Source of the DNA: an uncultured Pelagibacteraceae bacterium
GTDB taxonomy: Bacteria > Pseudomonadota > Alphaproteobacteria > Pelagibacterales > AG-422-B15
DNA: 64,000 nt
Assembly (NCBI GenBank): GCA_902523455.1
Contig: CABYZG010000001.1
Span: 350,397 to 414,396, forward strand
Direction: 5' to 3'
Of the stretch, positions 13,469 through 23,713 are shown in pieces. Both the position numbers and the translations under genes were made by a program. The stretch's first letter is position 1; each line of letters starts with the position of its first letter. The notes under the pieces are model-generated. The model did not search any database. It saw only the letters and a program-made list of their open reading frames with translations, and was not told the origin of the DNA.

Positions 13469-14404
13469 ATGCCGGTAAACAAAGAACAACTTGAAGAAAT
13501 TGAAGCCTTAAGGTCTGAAATATCAGAAACAGCTCGTGTTACAGCCCCTGAATTAGAAGCAGTTTTGTACAAACCAATAGAAGTGCTCGATCATGGCTTT
13601 ATTCGTGTCATTGATTATATGGGGGATGACAGTTCAATCGTGCAGTCGGCAAGAGTATCATACGGTAAAGGTACAAAGAAGATTTCTAACGACAAAGGGC
13701 TTATTAAATATTTAATGAGGCACCGTCACTCAACCCCTTTTGAAATGTGTGAAATTAAATTTCATATTAAACTTCCAATTTTCATTGCTCGACAATGGAT
13801 ACGACACAGAACGGCAAACGTTAATGAGTACTCGGCTCGCTACTCAATTCTTGATAAAGAGTTCTACATTCCATCAGCAGAAAACCTAGCAGCACAGTCA
13901 GCAATCAATAATCAGGGTAGAGGGGATGCGTTAACAGATGATGAAGCTTCTAATGTTATACAAATACTAAAAAAGGATGCAGAGCAGACATATTCTAATT
14001 ATGAAACGTTATTAAACGAAAGTTCTGAGGGCAACATAATTGATGAAAGTAAATCTGGAATTGCAAGAGAATTGGCCCGAATGAATCTTACCCTCAATAC
14101 CTATACACAATGGTACTGGAAGATTGACTTGAATAATTTATTACACTTTCTTGCTCTAAGAGCTGATGACCATGCGCAGTATGAAATACGTGTTTATGCG
14201 GATGCCATGTTAGATATTGTAAAAAAATGGGTTCCTCTTACTTACGATGCATTTGAAGATTATAGAATTGGTGGAACAGAACTCTCCGCCAAAGAGGTCA
14301 ATCTGATGAGAAAACTTCTAAAAGGCGAGAAAGTATCTTTTGAAGAAGAAGGTCTGTCTAAAAGAGAATGGAGCGAACTGCAAAGAAAGTTTGAAATTAG
14401 TTAG
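13469..14404 (+). CDS. thyX: Flavin-dependent thymidylate synthase
   Basis: ThyX makes dTMP from dUMP with methylene-THF, FAD and NADPH. The ThyX signature RHRxxxxxxxS is present as [11 protein letters not shown] (about residues 112-122), followed by ARYS. The 311-residue length is usual for alphaproteobacterial forms. No thyA is present in this window. There is no strong Shine-Dalgarno before the ATG. Its 3' end overlaps the convergent mrp-type gene by 8 bp. Confidence 0.96.
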   Translation: MPVNKEQLEEIEALRSEISETARVTAPELEAVLYKPIEVLDHGFIRVIDYMGDDSSIVQSARVSYGKGTKKISNDKGLIKYLMRHRHSTPFEMCEIKFHIKLPIFIARQWIRHRTANVNEYSARYSILDKEFYIPSAENLAAQSAINNQGRGDALTDDEASNVIQILKKDAEQTYSNYETLLNESSEGNIIDESKSGIARELARMNLTLNTYTQWYWKIDLNNLLHFLALRADDHAQYEIRVYADAMLDIVKKWVPLTYDAFEDYRIGGTELSAKEVNLMRKLLKGEKVSFEEEGLSKREWSELQRKFEIS

Positions 14405-15482
14405 TATTTGCTAATTGCTCTAATTTTAATCGTTTTAATAAATTCTCAGCCAATTCAATAAACATTTGGCTGACTTTATGATCTGGCACTAAATCTGTAA
14501 GAGGGTGACCTTTTTCGCACTGCTCAAGAAGCAATGGATCATGAGGAAGATTTGCGAGTATTTCATAATCATATTTTTCAGCAACTTCATTTGTTTTACT
14601 TTCACCGTACAGCTTATATTCTTTACCTGTATCAGGTGCCAAGAAGTAACTCATGTTTTCTACAATGCCAAGAATGGGGACTTTAGTTTTTTCAAACATC
14701 TTTAACCCTCTGATTACATCAATTAAAGCAATATCTTGAGGTGTAGTAACTATTAAACTTCCAGAGATTTTTAGTTTCTGAATCAGAGACAGTTGAACAT
14801 CACCTGTGCCTGGAGGCAAATCAATGACCATAATATCTGCAGCTCCCCAATTTACTTTATCAATCATTTCATTAATTGCTTTCATGACCATGAGTCCTCT
14901 CCATATGATGGGATTTTCATCATTTACCATGTAACCCATTGACATTGTCGATAGTCCATATCGATTGATTGTTTCAATTTTTTGTCCATCAGAATGAGGC
15001 TTTTCATTAATCCCAATCATTTTGGGAATTGAAGGACCATAAATATCAGCATCAAGTAAACAAGTTTTTAAACCAAGTGATTTAAACGCACACGCAAGAT
15101 TTGATGCGACTGTTGATTTACCAACTCCTCCTTTTCCTGATGCAACTGCAAGAATATATTTTATTTGATTAGTGCCAACGCTATTTGTTTTGTTGTCTGA
15201 ATTCACTTCATCATTTGCATGTGTTGAATTTTCCTTATGTAAGGTTGTGATGATATTGACTTTAGTTATGCCAGGAATCTCTTTCAGTACTCTTTGAGCA
15301 TCCTCAAAAATTTTTTCATTTTTTTTCTGATCATTTTCTTTAAATTCAATAATACAGTCTATTTTTCCCTCACTCACAGATACATTTTTAACCATACCCA
15401 AAGCCACTATGTTCTCACCCGCTTCTTCGTTAACAACTTGTCCAAGGAGGTGTAAAGCTTTATTTTCCAGAGTTTCTGCCAT
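14397..15482 (-). CDS. mrp: Iron-sulfur cluster carrier ATPase, Mrp/ApbC family
   Basis: Mrp proteins are P-loop ATPases that bind and transfer Fe-S clusters. The 361-residue protein has an N-terminal MIP18/DUF59 domain (about 1-80), a low-complexity linker rich in Asn, Ser and Thr, then the deviant Walker [12 protein letters not shown] at about 112-122, and [13 protein letters not shown]. The CxxC motif that normally follows VENMS is replaced: [15 protein letters not shown] has no cysteines. I recall the same APDTG variant in other Alphaproteobacteria, so it is probably lineage-wide rather than a defect. Divergent from hflK. Confidence 0.9.
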   Translation of the reverse strand: MAETLENKALHLLGQVVNEEAGENIVALGMVKNVSVSEGKIDCIIEFKENDQKKNEKIFEDAQRVLKEIPGITKVNIITTLHKENSTHANDEVNSDNKTNSVGTNQIKYILAVASGKGGVGKSTVASNLACAFKSLGLKTCLLDADIYGPSIPKMIGINEKPHSDGQKIETINRYGLSTMSMGYMVNDENPIIWRGLMVMKAINEMIDKVNWGAADIMVIDLPPGTGDVQLSLIQKLKISGSLIVTTPQDIALIDVIRGLKMFEKTKVPILGIVENMSYFLAPDTGKEYKLYGESKTNEVAEKYDYEILANLPHDPLLLEQCEKGHPLTDLVPDHKVSQMFIELAENLLKRLKLEQLANTN

Positions 15483-15588
15483 TTTTTTGATCTTGTATTT
15501 ACGTAATTAATTACAATATATCATAGTATAAGTGTAAATAATTGCTTTTAAGCATTTTTACCATATATAGGTAATAATTCTAAAGTAT

Positions 15589-16662
15589 ATGTCTTGGTCT
15601 GATAATAACAATAACGATCCTTGGGGTTCTTCGGGAAATGGAAGCGGTAGACGTGGTCCAGGTCCAAATATGGATGATGTGATCCGCAATGCACAGAACC
15701 GTTTTAAAGGAATGATGCCCGGTTCTTTTTTTGGAAAATTAGGACCAATGGTCATCATTGGTATATTAATACTTATATGGCTTGCGAGTGGTTTTTATAG
15801 AGTTCTACCGGATGAGCAGGGCGTGGTTTTACAATTTGGAAAGTATACTAAAACCACACAACCTGGACTGAACTATCACTTACCGTATCCAATAGAGCGT
15901 GTATTCACACCAAAAGTAACCAAAATAAATAGAATAGATGTTGGTTACAGACAAAGTCCAGATTCTAGAGTTACAGCAATTAGAGATGTAGAAGAAGAAA
16001 GCCTAATGTTAACAGGTGATGAAAATATTGTTGATATTGACTTTTCAGTATTCTGGTTAATCAATGATGCAGGTAAATTTTTATTTAATGTTCAAGCCCC
16101 TGAACTCACTGTGAAAAGTGCTGCAGAGACTGCAATGAGAGAGTCTATCGGGCAAGGTGGCCTGCAATCCATTTTAACAGAAGGAAGAACAGAAATAGAG
16201 GAACAAACTAGATCGATTATTCAGGAAATTTTAGACGAATACGGTACAGGAATTACAATAACACAGGTACAAACTCAAAAGGCTGACCCACCAGCACAGG
16301 TAATTGACGCATTTAGAGATGTACAGGCTGCAAGGGCTGATATGGAACGACAAAGAAATGAAGCAGAGGCATATGCTAACGATATAATTCCAAGAGCAAG
16401 AGGTGAGGCGGAGCAAATTCTTCAATCTGCTGAGGGTTATAGACAAAAGGTCATTGCTGACAGTGAAGGTAAAGCAGCAAGGTTCCTGTCAATTCAAACA
16501 GAGTATGCAAAAGCACCGCAAGTGACAAAGAAAAGAATATTTTATGAGACAATGGAAGATGTATTCTCTGATATGGACAAAGTTATAATTGACAAAGCAG
16601 GAGGTGACTCAGTTGTACCTTATTTGCCTCTTCCAGAATTAAGCAAGAAGTCGCAGGAGTGA
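15589..16662 (+). CDS. hflK: Membrane protease modulator HflK
   Basis: HflK forms, with HflC, a large cage around FtsH in the inner membrane. The 357-residue protein has a Gly/Asn/Asp-rich cytoplasmic head, one membrane segment at about 46-66, an SPFH/band-7 domain (GVVLQFGKYTKTTQPGLNYH, LPYPIE) and a long coiled coil (AARADMERQRNEAEAYAND). It is the first gene of the hflK-hflC-DUF2065-degP-miaA group, with only 2 nt before hflC. Confidence 0.95.
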   Translation: MSWSDNNNNDPWGSSGNGSGRRGPGPNMDDVIRNAQNRFKGMMPGSFFGKLGPMVIIGILILIWLASGFYRVLPDEQGVVLQFGKYTKTTQPGLNYHLPYPIERVFTPKVTKINRIDVGYRQSPDSRVTAIRDVEEESLMLTGDENIVDIDFSVFWLINDAGKFLFNVQAPELTVKSAAETAMRESIGQGGLQSILTEGRTEIEEQTRSIIQEILDEYGTGITITQVQTQKADPPAQVIDAFRDVQAARADMERQRNEAEAYANDIIPRARGEAEQILQSAEGYRQKVIADSEGKAARFLSIQTEYAKAPQVTKKRIFYETMEDVFSDMDKVIIDKAGGDSVVPYLPLPELSKKSQE

Positions 16663-16664
16663 TC

Positions 16665-17525
16665 ATGAGCACTACTAGAATATCATTAATAGTTTTAGGA
16701 TTTATAGCAATTATTGCTTATTTCACCCTGTTCACAGTACTTGAAGTAAAAAATGCAATTGTATTGCAGTTTGGTGATCCAAAAAGAGTAATTACTGAAC
16801 CAGGTCTTAATTTTAAAATACCTTTCATTCAAAATGTAATATTTATTGATAATCGTATTTTAGACATCGATGCCCCTGCCGCTGAGGTAATCGCATCTGA
16901 TCAAAAAAGACTTATTGTTGACGCTTATGTAAAATTCAAAATTGTTGACGTATTACAGTTCTATAAGGCATTTGGTAATGAAAATGTCGCGAGATCAAGA
17001 ATTTCTGCAGTAGTTAATTCAAGAATTAGGGGCGTTCTAGGTGAGGAACCTCTGTCCGCCGTATTATCAGATGACCGTTCGAAACTTATGAAACAAATTA
17101 CGTCATTAGCCGAAGCAGAAGTGAAGAACTTTGGAATAGAAATAGTTGATGTAAGAATTAAACGAGCTGATTTACCTGAAGCAAATAGCCAGGCAATATT
17201 TGGTAGAATGCAAACTGAACGTGAGCGTGAAGCCAGAGAGTTCAGAGCAAAAGGTGCTGAGATGGCACAAAAAATTCGTTCAACTGCTGATAAGGAAGTT
17301 ACGATTATAAAGTCACAGGCAGAGAAAGAAGCCAACATAATTCGTGGTGAAGGTGATGGAATGGCTAATAAAGTTTTTGCGGATGCATTTGGAAAAGACC
17401 CTGAATTTTTTGCTTTCTACAGAGCAATGCAAGCTTACGCTGAAGGCCTGAAAAGTTCTGATACTACTATGATCTTGTCTCCTGAAAGTGAATTCTTTCA
17501 ATATTTTGGAACTTACTCTGAGTAA
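16665..17525 (+). CDS. hflC: Membrane protease modulator HflC
   Basis: HflC partners HflK in control of the FtsH protease. The product of about 286 residues has an N-terminal membrane segment, a band-7 domain (NAIVLQFGDPKRVITEPGLN) and a coiled-coil tail. A GTG at 16659 would extend it by two residues, but I chose ATG 16665 because AGGAG at 16655-16659 then lies 5 nt upstream at ideal spacing. Confidence 0.94.
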   Translation: MSTTRISLIVLGFIAIIAYFTLFTVLEVKNAIVLQFGDPKRVITEPGLNFKIPFIQNVIFIDNRILDIDAPAAEVIASDQKRLIVDAYVKFKIVDVLQFYKAFGNENVARSRISAVVNSRIRGVLGEEPLSAVLSDDRSKLMKQITSLAEAEVKNFGIEIVDVRIKRADLPEANSQAIFGRMQTEREREAREFRAKGAEMAQKIRSTADKEVTIIKSQAEKEANIIRGEGDGMANKVFADAFGKDPEFFAFYRAMQAYAEGLKSSDTTMILSPESEFFQYFGTYSE

Positions 17526-17545
17526 AAATATCTAACTTTCCTAAA

Positions 17546-17734
17546 ATGTTGCAATTTATATTAGGTTCTCTTGGATTACTTTTAATTATAGAGGGCCTTC
17601 TTTACGCCTTATTTCCAAATAGAATGAAAAATATGATTAGATCTATGTTAGAGATGAACAATGACACCCTTAAATGGGGAGGTCTGGCATCAGCAATAGT
17701 AGGATTTCTAATGTTATGGACTGCAGTCAGATGA
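17546..17734 (+). CDS. DUF2065 family small membrane protein
   Basis: This 62-residue protein has two membrane helices (about 3-22 and 44-60) flanking a short basic loop with PNRMKNMIRSML, the signature of the DUF2065 (YjeT) family. Members are regularly found between hflC and a DegP/HtrA protease, as here. Function is not known; association with the HflKC membrane quality-control system is inferred from position. Its stop overlaps the degP start (ATGA). Confidence 0.85.
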   Translation: MLQFILGSLGLLLIIEGLLYALFPNRMKNMIRSMLEMNNDTLKWGGLASAIVGFLMLWTAVR

Positions 17735-19134
17735 AATTAAATATCAAAATTATACCAGCCATCTTTTTATTGTTTATTTGTTCTACGTTTCAATCTTTAA
17801 GCTTTAATGGACCAGATACCTTTTCTGATTTAGCTGAGAGAGTATCACCCTCAGTTGTTAACATTTCAACGACAGGTGTAATCGAAAATACAGGGCCTCA
17901 AGTTCCATCGATTGAAGATTTCTTTAATTTCCCTTTTAATATGCCTAGCCCAGAACCATCAGAAAGAGAATTTAGTTCATTAGGTTCAGGCTTTGTGATT
18001 TCTGCAGATGGTTTTATTGTTACAAATAATCACGTTGTAGAGAACGCTTCAGACATTCAAGTTACCTTTACAGATGGATTAAAATTAGAAGCCGAATTAA
18101 TTGCTTCTGATGCAGAGACTGATTTAGCACTTTTGAAAGTTGACGCAAATAACCTTCCATTTTTAGAGTTTGGTGATTCAGATACTGCAAAAGTAGGTAA
18201 CTGGGTTATGGCAATTGGCAACCCACACGGACTAGGAGGCACTGTTACAGCAGGTATCGTTTCTGCAAGAGGTAGGATGCTTGGTGGAAGATATGATGAT
18301 TTTATACAAACTGATGCATCTATAAATAGGGGCAATTCAGGAGGACCATTATTTGATTTAGATGGAAAAGTGATTGGAGTGAATTCAATGATCATTTCTC
18401 CAAGCGGTGGATCTATTGGAATTGGTTTTGCTATTCCATCAAATCTTGCAAATAACATTATTCAGCAACTGCAAGAAACAGGAGAAATTGAAAGAGCCTG
18501 GTTAGGCGTAAGAATTCAAGAAGTAACTGATGAAATTGCAGAGAGTTTGGGTCTTGGTAAAACTTATGGTGCCTTAGTTCAGGGTTTAACTACAGATAGC
18601 CCGGCACTTAAAGGCGGAGTTAATGAGGGTGACATCATTATTGAATTCAATGGCAAAGAAGTTGAGTCTGTTCAAACGCTTCCAAAACTGGTAGCTGAGG
18701 CTGATATTGGTCAATCTACAAAGGTAGTTGTCTGGCGAGATGAAAAAGAAGTTCAGTTATTTGTAAATTTGGGCAAACAACCGTCTCTTGAGGAACTTGC
18801 CTCAATTGAAAATAATGGATCAGCTGTTTTAATAAAAGAACTAGGAATAAAAGTCAGAACCTTGACAGATGAAGACAAGTCCAGATTGGATTTAGCTAAA
18901 ACTTTACAAGGAGTAATTATATCTGAAATCAATAATGACTCTTTCCTAATACGACAAAATATTAAGAAAGACGACATTATTATTGAAATACAAAATAAAT
19001 CAGTGAAAGCATCTGGGGAAGTATTACAAATAATTGATGAGGTTGTTTCTCAGGGAAAAGAAAATGTTTTAATTGTTTTTTACTCTGGCCCTAACTCTAA
19101 AAAATATATAGGCGCAAGGTTGTCTCTCGACTAA
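17731..19134 (+). CDS. degP: Periplasmic serine protease, DegP/HtrA family
   Basis: DegP degrades or refolds misfolded envelope proteins. I start it at ATG 17731, which overlaps the DUF2065 stop and opens directly with a signal peptide (MKLNIKIIPAIFLLFICS); a longer reading frame upstream only overlaps DUF2065. The catalytic triad is His101 (TNNHVVENA), Asp131 (ETDLALLKV) and Ser203 (RGNSGGPLF). Two PDZ domains follow (about 260-350 and 375-465). Length about 467 residues, normal for DegP/DegQ. Confidence 0.93.
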   Translation: MKLNIKIIPAIFLLFICSTFQSLSFNGPDTFSDLAERVSPSVVNISTTGVIENTGPQVPSIEDFFNFPFNMPSPEPSEREFSSLGSGFVISADGFIVTNNHVVENASDIQVTFTDGLKLEAELIASDAETDLALLKVDANNLPFLEFGDSDTAKVGNWVMAIGNPHGLGGTVTAGIVSARGRMLGGRYDDFIQTDASINRGNSGGPLFDLDGKVIGVNSMIISPSGGSIGIGFAIPSNLANNIIQQLQETGEIERAWLGVRIQEVTDEIAESLGLGKTYGALVQGLTTDSPALKGGVNEGDIIIEFNGKEVESVQTLPKLVAEADIGQSTKVVVWRDEKEVQLFVNLGKQPSLEELASIENNGSAVLIKELGIKVRTLTDEDKSRLDLAKTLQGVIISEINNDSFLIRQNIKKDDIIIEIQNKSVKASGEVLQIIDEVVSQGKENVLIVFYSGPNSKKYIGARLSLD

Positions 19135-19139
19135 ATAAA

Positions 19140-20018
19140 ATGGAAAAAAGGGACATACTGGTTATCTTTGGTCCCACAGCGAGTGGAAAGTCAAAGCTTG
19201 CAACTAAAATTGCTTCTAAACAAAAATCAGCAATAATTAATTTTGATAGTCTTCAGATATATAAAGATCTAAAGATACTAACTGATAGACCAGACGATGA
19301 GATGTGCAAAAAATTTGACCATCGTCTTTATGGAATGCTAAAAGGAAGTGAAAGTTGCTCAGCAGCTATTTGGCTAGAAAAAGCAGCTCATGAAATTAAT
19401 AATTGTTTTGATAATAAGTTACTTCCAATTCTTGTAGGTGGAACTGGTTTGTACTTAAAGGCCTTGATGGACGGACTTTCAGAAATTCCTTCTATAAAAA
19501 AAAATATAGAAGAACAAGCAAAGCTGGATTTAGAAACCAATGGTCTTGATCATTTATATAAAAAAATTTTAACTAAATATCCAGGCACAAAAATTAATTC
19601 AAACGATAAACAAAGAATAACGCGTAGTTATTCATTATTGCTTCAGACTGGAAAGGTTTTAGAAGAATGGCAATTTAATCCAAACAAAATAATTGATAAT
19701 GTAAACTATAGATTGATCCTAACTGTCAATCTACGTGAGAAGTTATATGAATCAGCTGCTCAAAGAGTGGAAAATATGTTTAGAGATGGTGCAGTCGCTG
19801 AGGTTCAATCTTTAATTGAGAAAAATTATAACCCTGAATTATCAATTATGAAGGCAATTGGAGTTCGTGAGATAACCAACTTTATTGAAGGAAAAGTCAG
19901 TTTAGATGAGGCTAAAAGTATAATGAAGAAAAACACTAGAAATTATATCAAAAGACAAGATACGTGGATTAAAGGTAATAATATTACCCAAAATGTTGAT
20001 ATAAAGAAATATTTATAA
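19140..20018 (+). CDS. miaA: tRNA dimethylallyltransferase
   Basis: MiaA adds a dimethylallyl group to A37 of tRNAs that read UNN codons. The 292-residue protein has the P-loop GPTASGKSK (about 11-19), the conserved DSLQIYKDL segment (most homologues read DSxQxYRxL), the GGTGLYLKAL motif, and the C-terminal KAIGVREI ... TRNYIKRQDTW. It follows degP after 5 nt and probably shares its transcript. Confidence 0.95.
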   Translation: MEKRDILVIFGPTASGKSKLATKIASKQKSAIINFDSLQIYKDLKILTDRPDDEMCKKFDHRLYGMLKGSESCSAAIWLEKAAHEINNCFDNKLLPILVGGTGLYLKALMDGLSEIPSIKKNIEEQAKLDLETNGLDHLYKKILTKYPGTKINSNDKQRITRSYSLLLQTGKVLEEWQFNPNKIIDNVNYRLILTVNLREKLYESAAQRVENMFRDGAVAEVQSLIEKNYNPELSIMKAIGVREITNFIEGKVSLDEAKSIMKKNTRNYIKRQDTWIKGNNITQNVDIKKYL

Positions 20019-20056
20019 ATTATATATAAAATATTCTTTTCATATATTTAAAATAT

Positions 20057-20085
20057 TTGACTTATTAAGTAAATCTTCATAAAAC
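20057..20085 (+). promoter_or_regulatory. Candidate promoter for the ilvBHC operon
   Basis: TTGACT (20057-20062) is followed after 17 bp by TAAAAC (20080-20085), which matches the -10 consensus at four of six positions. It lies in the only gap upstream of ilvB. No leader peptide with Val/Ile/Leu codons is apparent between it and ilvB. Confidence 0.35.
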
Positions 20086-20111
20086 GTCATTTCTTATTAG
20101 GGGTATAATTT

Positions 20112-21881
20112 ATGGTAAATATGCAAATGACTGGTGCACAAATGGTTCTGAAGGCCTTGGAAGATCAACAAGTTGATACTATTTTTGGCTATCCTGGTGG
20201 CGCAGTTTTGCCGATATATGATGAATTAGCAAAAACTAAGGATACTAACCATCAAATTCGCCATTTTTTAGTAAGGCATGAACAAGGTGCATCCCATGCT
20301 GCTGAAGGGTATGCAAGGTCAAGTGGTAAAGTTGGAGTAATGTTAGTTACTTCTGGCCCTGGAGTTACTAACGCAGTGACTGGATTAACTGATGCTATGA
20401 TGGATTCAATTCCTCTTGTTTGTATTAGTGGACAAGTTCCTACGCACTTAATTGGAACGGATGCATTCCAGGAATGCGATGCGGTAGGAATTACGCGCCC
20501 GTGCACAAAGCATAATTGGCTAGTTAAGGATATAAGTGATCTATCTCGAATTTTACACGAAGCTTTTTATGTAGCTTCAAGTGGCAGACCTGGACCTGTT
20601 CTCGTAGATATACCTAAAGATATTCAATTCCAAACTGGAACATATATTGGGCCTGATACAGTTAAACATAAGTCCTATAGACCAAAATTAAAAGCGAACA
20701 TTGATAATATTGATGATGCTCTAAAGTTAATTGCAGAAGCTGAAAAGCCAATCTTTTACACTGGAGGGGGAGTAATTAATTCAGGAAATGCAGCCGTTCA
20801 ACTCCTAAGAGAGTTTGTTCGTCTTACAGGTTTTCCAATTACATCTACCCTTCAAGGACTTGGTGCGTTTCCAGGTGATGATACCCAGTTTGTTGGAATG
20901 CTTGGCATGCACGGTACATACGAAGCTAACATGGCTATGAATAAATGTGACCTCATGATAAACATCGGTGCACGCTTTGATGATAGAATCACTGGAAAAA
21001 TTGATGAGTTTTCTCCTAATTCAAAAAAAATCCATATTGATATTGATCCATCATCAATAAATAAAGTCGTCGATGTAGATGTTGCTCTTGTTGGTGACGT
21101 TGCACATGTGCTTGAAGATGCCATTAAGCTATGGAAATCAAAAGTTTACAAAGTTAATAAATCTCAGATTAAAGACTGGTGGAAACAAATAGATAAATGG
21201 AAAGAAGTAGACTCATTAGGGTTTAATGAAGATAAAAAAACAATTAAGCCGCAGTATGCAATACAAAGATTATATGAGCTGACTAAGGAAAAAGATGTCT
21301 TTGTAACCACTGAGGTTGGTCAGCATCAAATGTGGGCTGCGCAATATTACAAATTTAATAGACCTAATAGATGGATTACATCAGGAGGTTTAGGCACTAT
21401 GGGCTTTGGCTTGCCTGCTGCGATAGGTGCTCAAGTTGCTCATCCCGATAAACTAGTAATTGATATTGCAGGAGAAGCTTCAATATTGATGTGTATACAA
21501 GAAATGTCGACAGCCATTCAACACAAACTACCTGTGAAGATTTTTATTATTAATAATCAATACATGGGAATGGTAAGGCAGTGGCAAGAACTTCTTCACG
21601 ACAAAAGATACTCTCACAGCTATACAGATGCTTTACCTGATTTTGTAAAGCTTGCTGAAGCTTACGGGGCTAAGGGTATAAGAGCCCAAAGTCCAAGAGA
21701 ACTTGACAAGGCAATAAATGAAATGATTGAATATGATGGCCCTGTAATATTTGACTGCGTAGTTGATGAAAACGAAAATGTTTTTCCAATGATACCATCT
21801 GGTAAGGCCCACAATGAAATGTTGCTTGGCGATGAAACAGAAAAAGAAGAGATCTCAGATGAAGGAAAAGTATTAGTATAA
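20112..21881 (+). CDS. ilvB: Acetolactate synthase, large subunit
   Basis: This TPP enzyme makes acetolactate or acetohydroxybutyrate, the first step of Val/Ile/Leu synthesis. At 589 residues it is full length. The TPP-activating glutamate is in [16 protein letters not shown]; the FAD-binding region and the TPP/metal region [11 protein letters not shown] ... [12 protein letters not shown] are present (GEAS instead of GDGS is usual in this class). Its stop shares a base with the ilvH start (TAATG). A short AGGGG lies upstream of the ATG. Confidence 0.95.
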   Translation: MVNMQMTGAQMVLKALEDQQVDTIFGYPGGAVLPIYDELAKTKDTNHQIRHFLVRHEQGASHAAEGYARSSGKVGVMLVTSGPGVTNAVTGLTDAMMDSIPLVCISGQVPTHLIGTDAFQECDAVGITRPCTKHNWLVKDISDLSRILHEAFYVASSGRPGPVLVDIPKDIQFQTGTYIGPDTVKHKSYRPKLKANIDNIDDALKLIAEAEKPIFYTGGGVINSGNAAVQLLREFVRLTGFPITSTLQGLGAFPGDDTQFVGMLGMHGTYEANMAMNKCDLMINIGARFDDRITGKIDEFSPNSKKIHIDIDPSSINKVVDVDVALVGDVAHVLEDAIKLWKSKVYKVNKSQIKDWWKQIDKWKEVDSLGFNEDKKTIKPQYAIQRLYELTKEKDVFVTTEVGQHQMWAAQYYKFNRPNRWITSGGLGTMGFGLPAAIGAQVAHPDKLVIDIAGEASILMCIQEMSTAIQHKLPVKIFIINNQYMGMVRQWQELLHDKRYSHSYTDALPDFVKLAEAYGAKGIRAQSPRELDKAINEMIEYDGPVIFDCVVDENENVFPMIPSGKAHNEMLLGDETEKEEISDEGKVLV

Positions 21882-22387
21882 TGAGTGAATTAATTTCAAA
21901 ACATACAGTATCAGTTCTTGTTGATAATGAACCAGGTGTTCTTGCGCGAGTAATAGGTTTAATTTCAGGTAGAGGTTACAACATTGATAGTCTTACAGTT
22001 GCTGAAGTAGATGCAGAAAAACATATCTCTAGGATTACAATTGTGGCGCCAGGTACAGAAGACACAGTAAATAAAATGATTAGCCAATTACAGAGAATTG
22101 TGCCTGTAAAAAGAGCGGTAAACGTCACATTTGAAAAACAAGGCATTGAAAGGGAGATGGCCTTAGTCAAAATTATTTCAACTGGAGAAAAAAGAGTTGA
22201 GTCAATGCGGTTATCTGATGTATTTAGAGCCAAAGTTATAGACACAACACACGACTCATTCGTCTTCGAATTGAATGGTTCTCCAAGAAAAATTGATGCT
22301 TTCATCGATTTAATGAAGCCATTAGGTCTCTCTGAAGTATCAAGAACTGGCGTAGTAGCTATTGCACGTGGAACAGAAAAGATGTAA
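21881..22387 (+). CDS. ilvH: Acetolactate synthase, small regulatory subunit
   Basis: IlvH carries feedback inhibition by valine. The 168-residue protein has an N-terminal ACT domain (VSVLVDNEPGVLARVIGLIS, GRGYNIDSL) and the typical C-terminal ACT-like domain (REMALVKI ... GVVAIARGTEKM). Overlap with ilvB and a 9-nt gap to ilvC make a compact ilvBHC operon. Confidence 0.95.
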   Translation: MSELISKHTVSVLVDNEPGVLARVIGLISGRGYNIDSLTVAEVDAEKHISRITIVAPGTEDTVNKMISQLQRIVPVKRAVNVTFEKQGIEREMALVKIISTGEKRVESMRLSDVFRAKVIDTTHDSFVFELNGSPRKIDAFIDLMKPLGLSEVSRTGVVAIARGTEKM

Positions 22388-23416
<1,029 letters not shown>

Positions 23417-23484
23417 TTCAGCAATACTTCAGTTCAGCAATTTCCTTGATTTATGGAAGAAAATTAGGTTTTTTTACTAATACG

Positions 23485-23511
23485 TTGAAAAATAACGAAT
23501 TTTCATATAAT
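23485..23511 (+). promoter_or_regulatory. Candidate promoter of the leuA leader
   Basis: TTGAAA (23485-23490) and a perfect TATAAT (23506-23511) are separated by 15 bp; reading the -10 as TAATTA two bases later gives 17 bp. It would start transcription about 45 nt before the leader peptide. Confidence 0.4.
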
Positions 23512-23562
23512 TATCGAAGTATCTCAAATAAGTAGAAAGTGCAATAAAACAGGGTGATAAAA

Positions 23563-23655
23563 TTGAATAAAAATTTTGAAAATCAATTAACTGTGAATAG
23601 CACTTCTCAATCTCTATTGCTGTTAGATCTGCTTAGCAGCCCCTGGGTAATATAA
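23563..23655 (+). CDS. Leucine-rich leader peptide of leuA (attenuator)
   Basis: This 30-codon frame, too short for routine gene calling, starts at TTG 23563 (AGGG at 23551-23554, 8 nt upstream; an in-frame GTG at 23554 is the alternative). It contains four consecutive Leu codons (CTA TTG CTG TTA), an Asp, and two more Leu codons (CTG CTT), then ends S-S-P-W-V-I before TAA. The stop lies within the left part of a GC-rich hairpin. This is the classic layout of ribosome-mediated attenuation: slow decoding of Leu codons would favour an alternative fold and readthrough into leuA. The peptide itself need have no function. Confidence 0.8.
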   Translation: MNKNFENQLTVNSTSQSLLLLDLLSSPWVI

Positions 23656-23670
23656 CATTACTGCAGGGGG
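23640..23670 (+). terminator. Attenuator hairpin before leuA
   Basis: CCCCTG (from 23640) pairs with CAGGGG (to about 23670), with an inner stem GTAAT/ATTAC and a short loop. It overlaps the stop codon of the leucine leader. The following tract, TACTTAATTTTA, is only moderately T-rich, so termination may be weak or Rho-assisted. It is 44 nt from the leuA ATG. Confidence 0.65.
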
Positions 23671-23713
23671 TACTTAATTTTAACACAATTTAATTTTATT
23701 AAGAGGATGAGAG

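Noticed and set aside
14397..15482. Missing CxxC motif in the Mrp/ApbC protein as a sign of a broken gene
   Set aside because: The frame is intact, the P-loop is complete, and I recall the same APDTG variant in other alphaproteobacterial homologues.
15483..15588. Riboswitch in the mrp/hflK divergent gap
   Set aside because: Only short AT-rich hairpins such as TTACC/GGTAA are visible; nothing exceeds what this base composition gives by chance.
17674..17730. Longer N-terminus for DegP
   Set aside because: The extension overlaps DUF2065 in another frame and would place 19 extra residues before an otherwise normal signal peptide.
23417..23484. Direct repeat TTCAGCAAT twice and a possible ilvC terminator
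   Set aside because: The two copies are only 9 bp long and 17 bp apart; the AATTTCC/GGAAGAAATT stem before the T-run is imperfect. Too weak to list as features.
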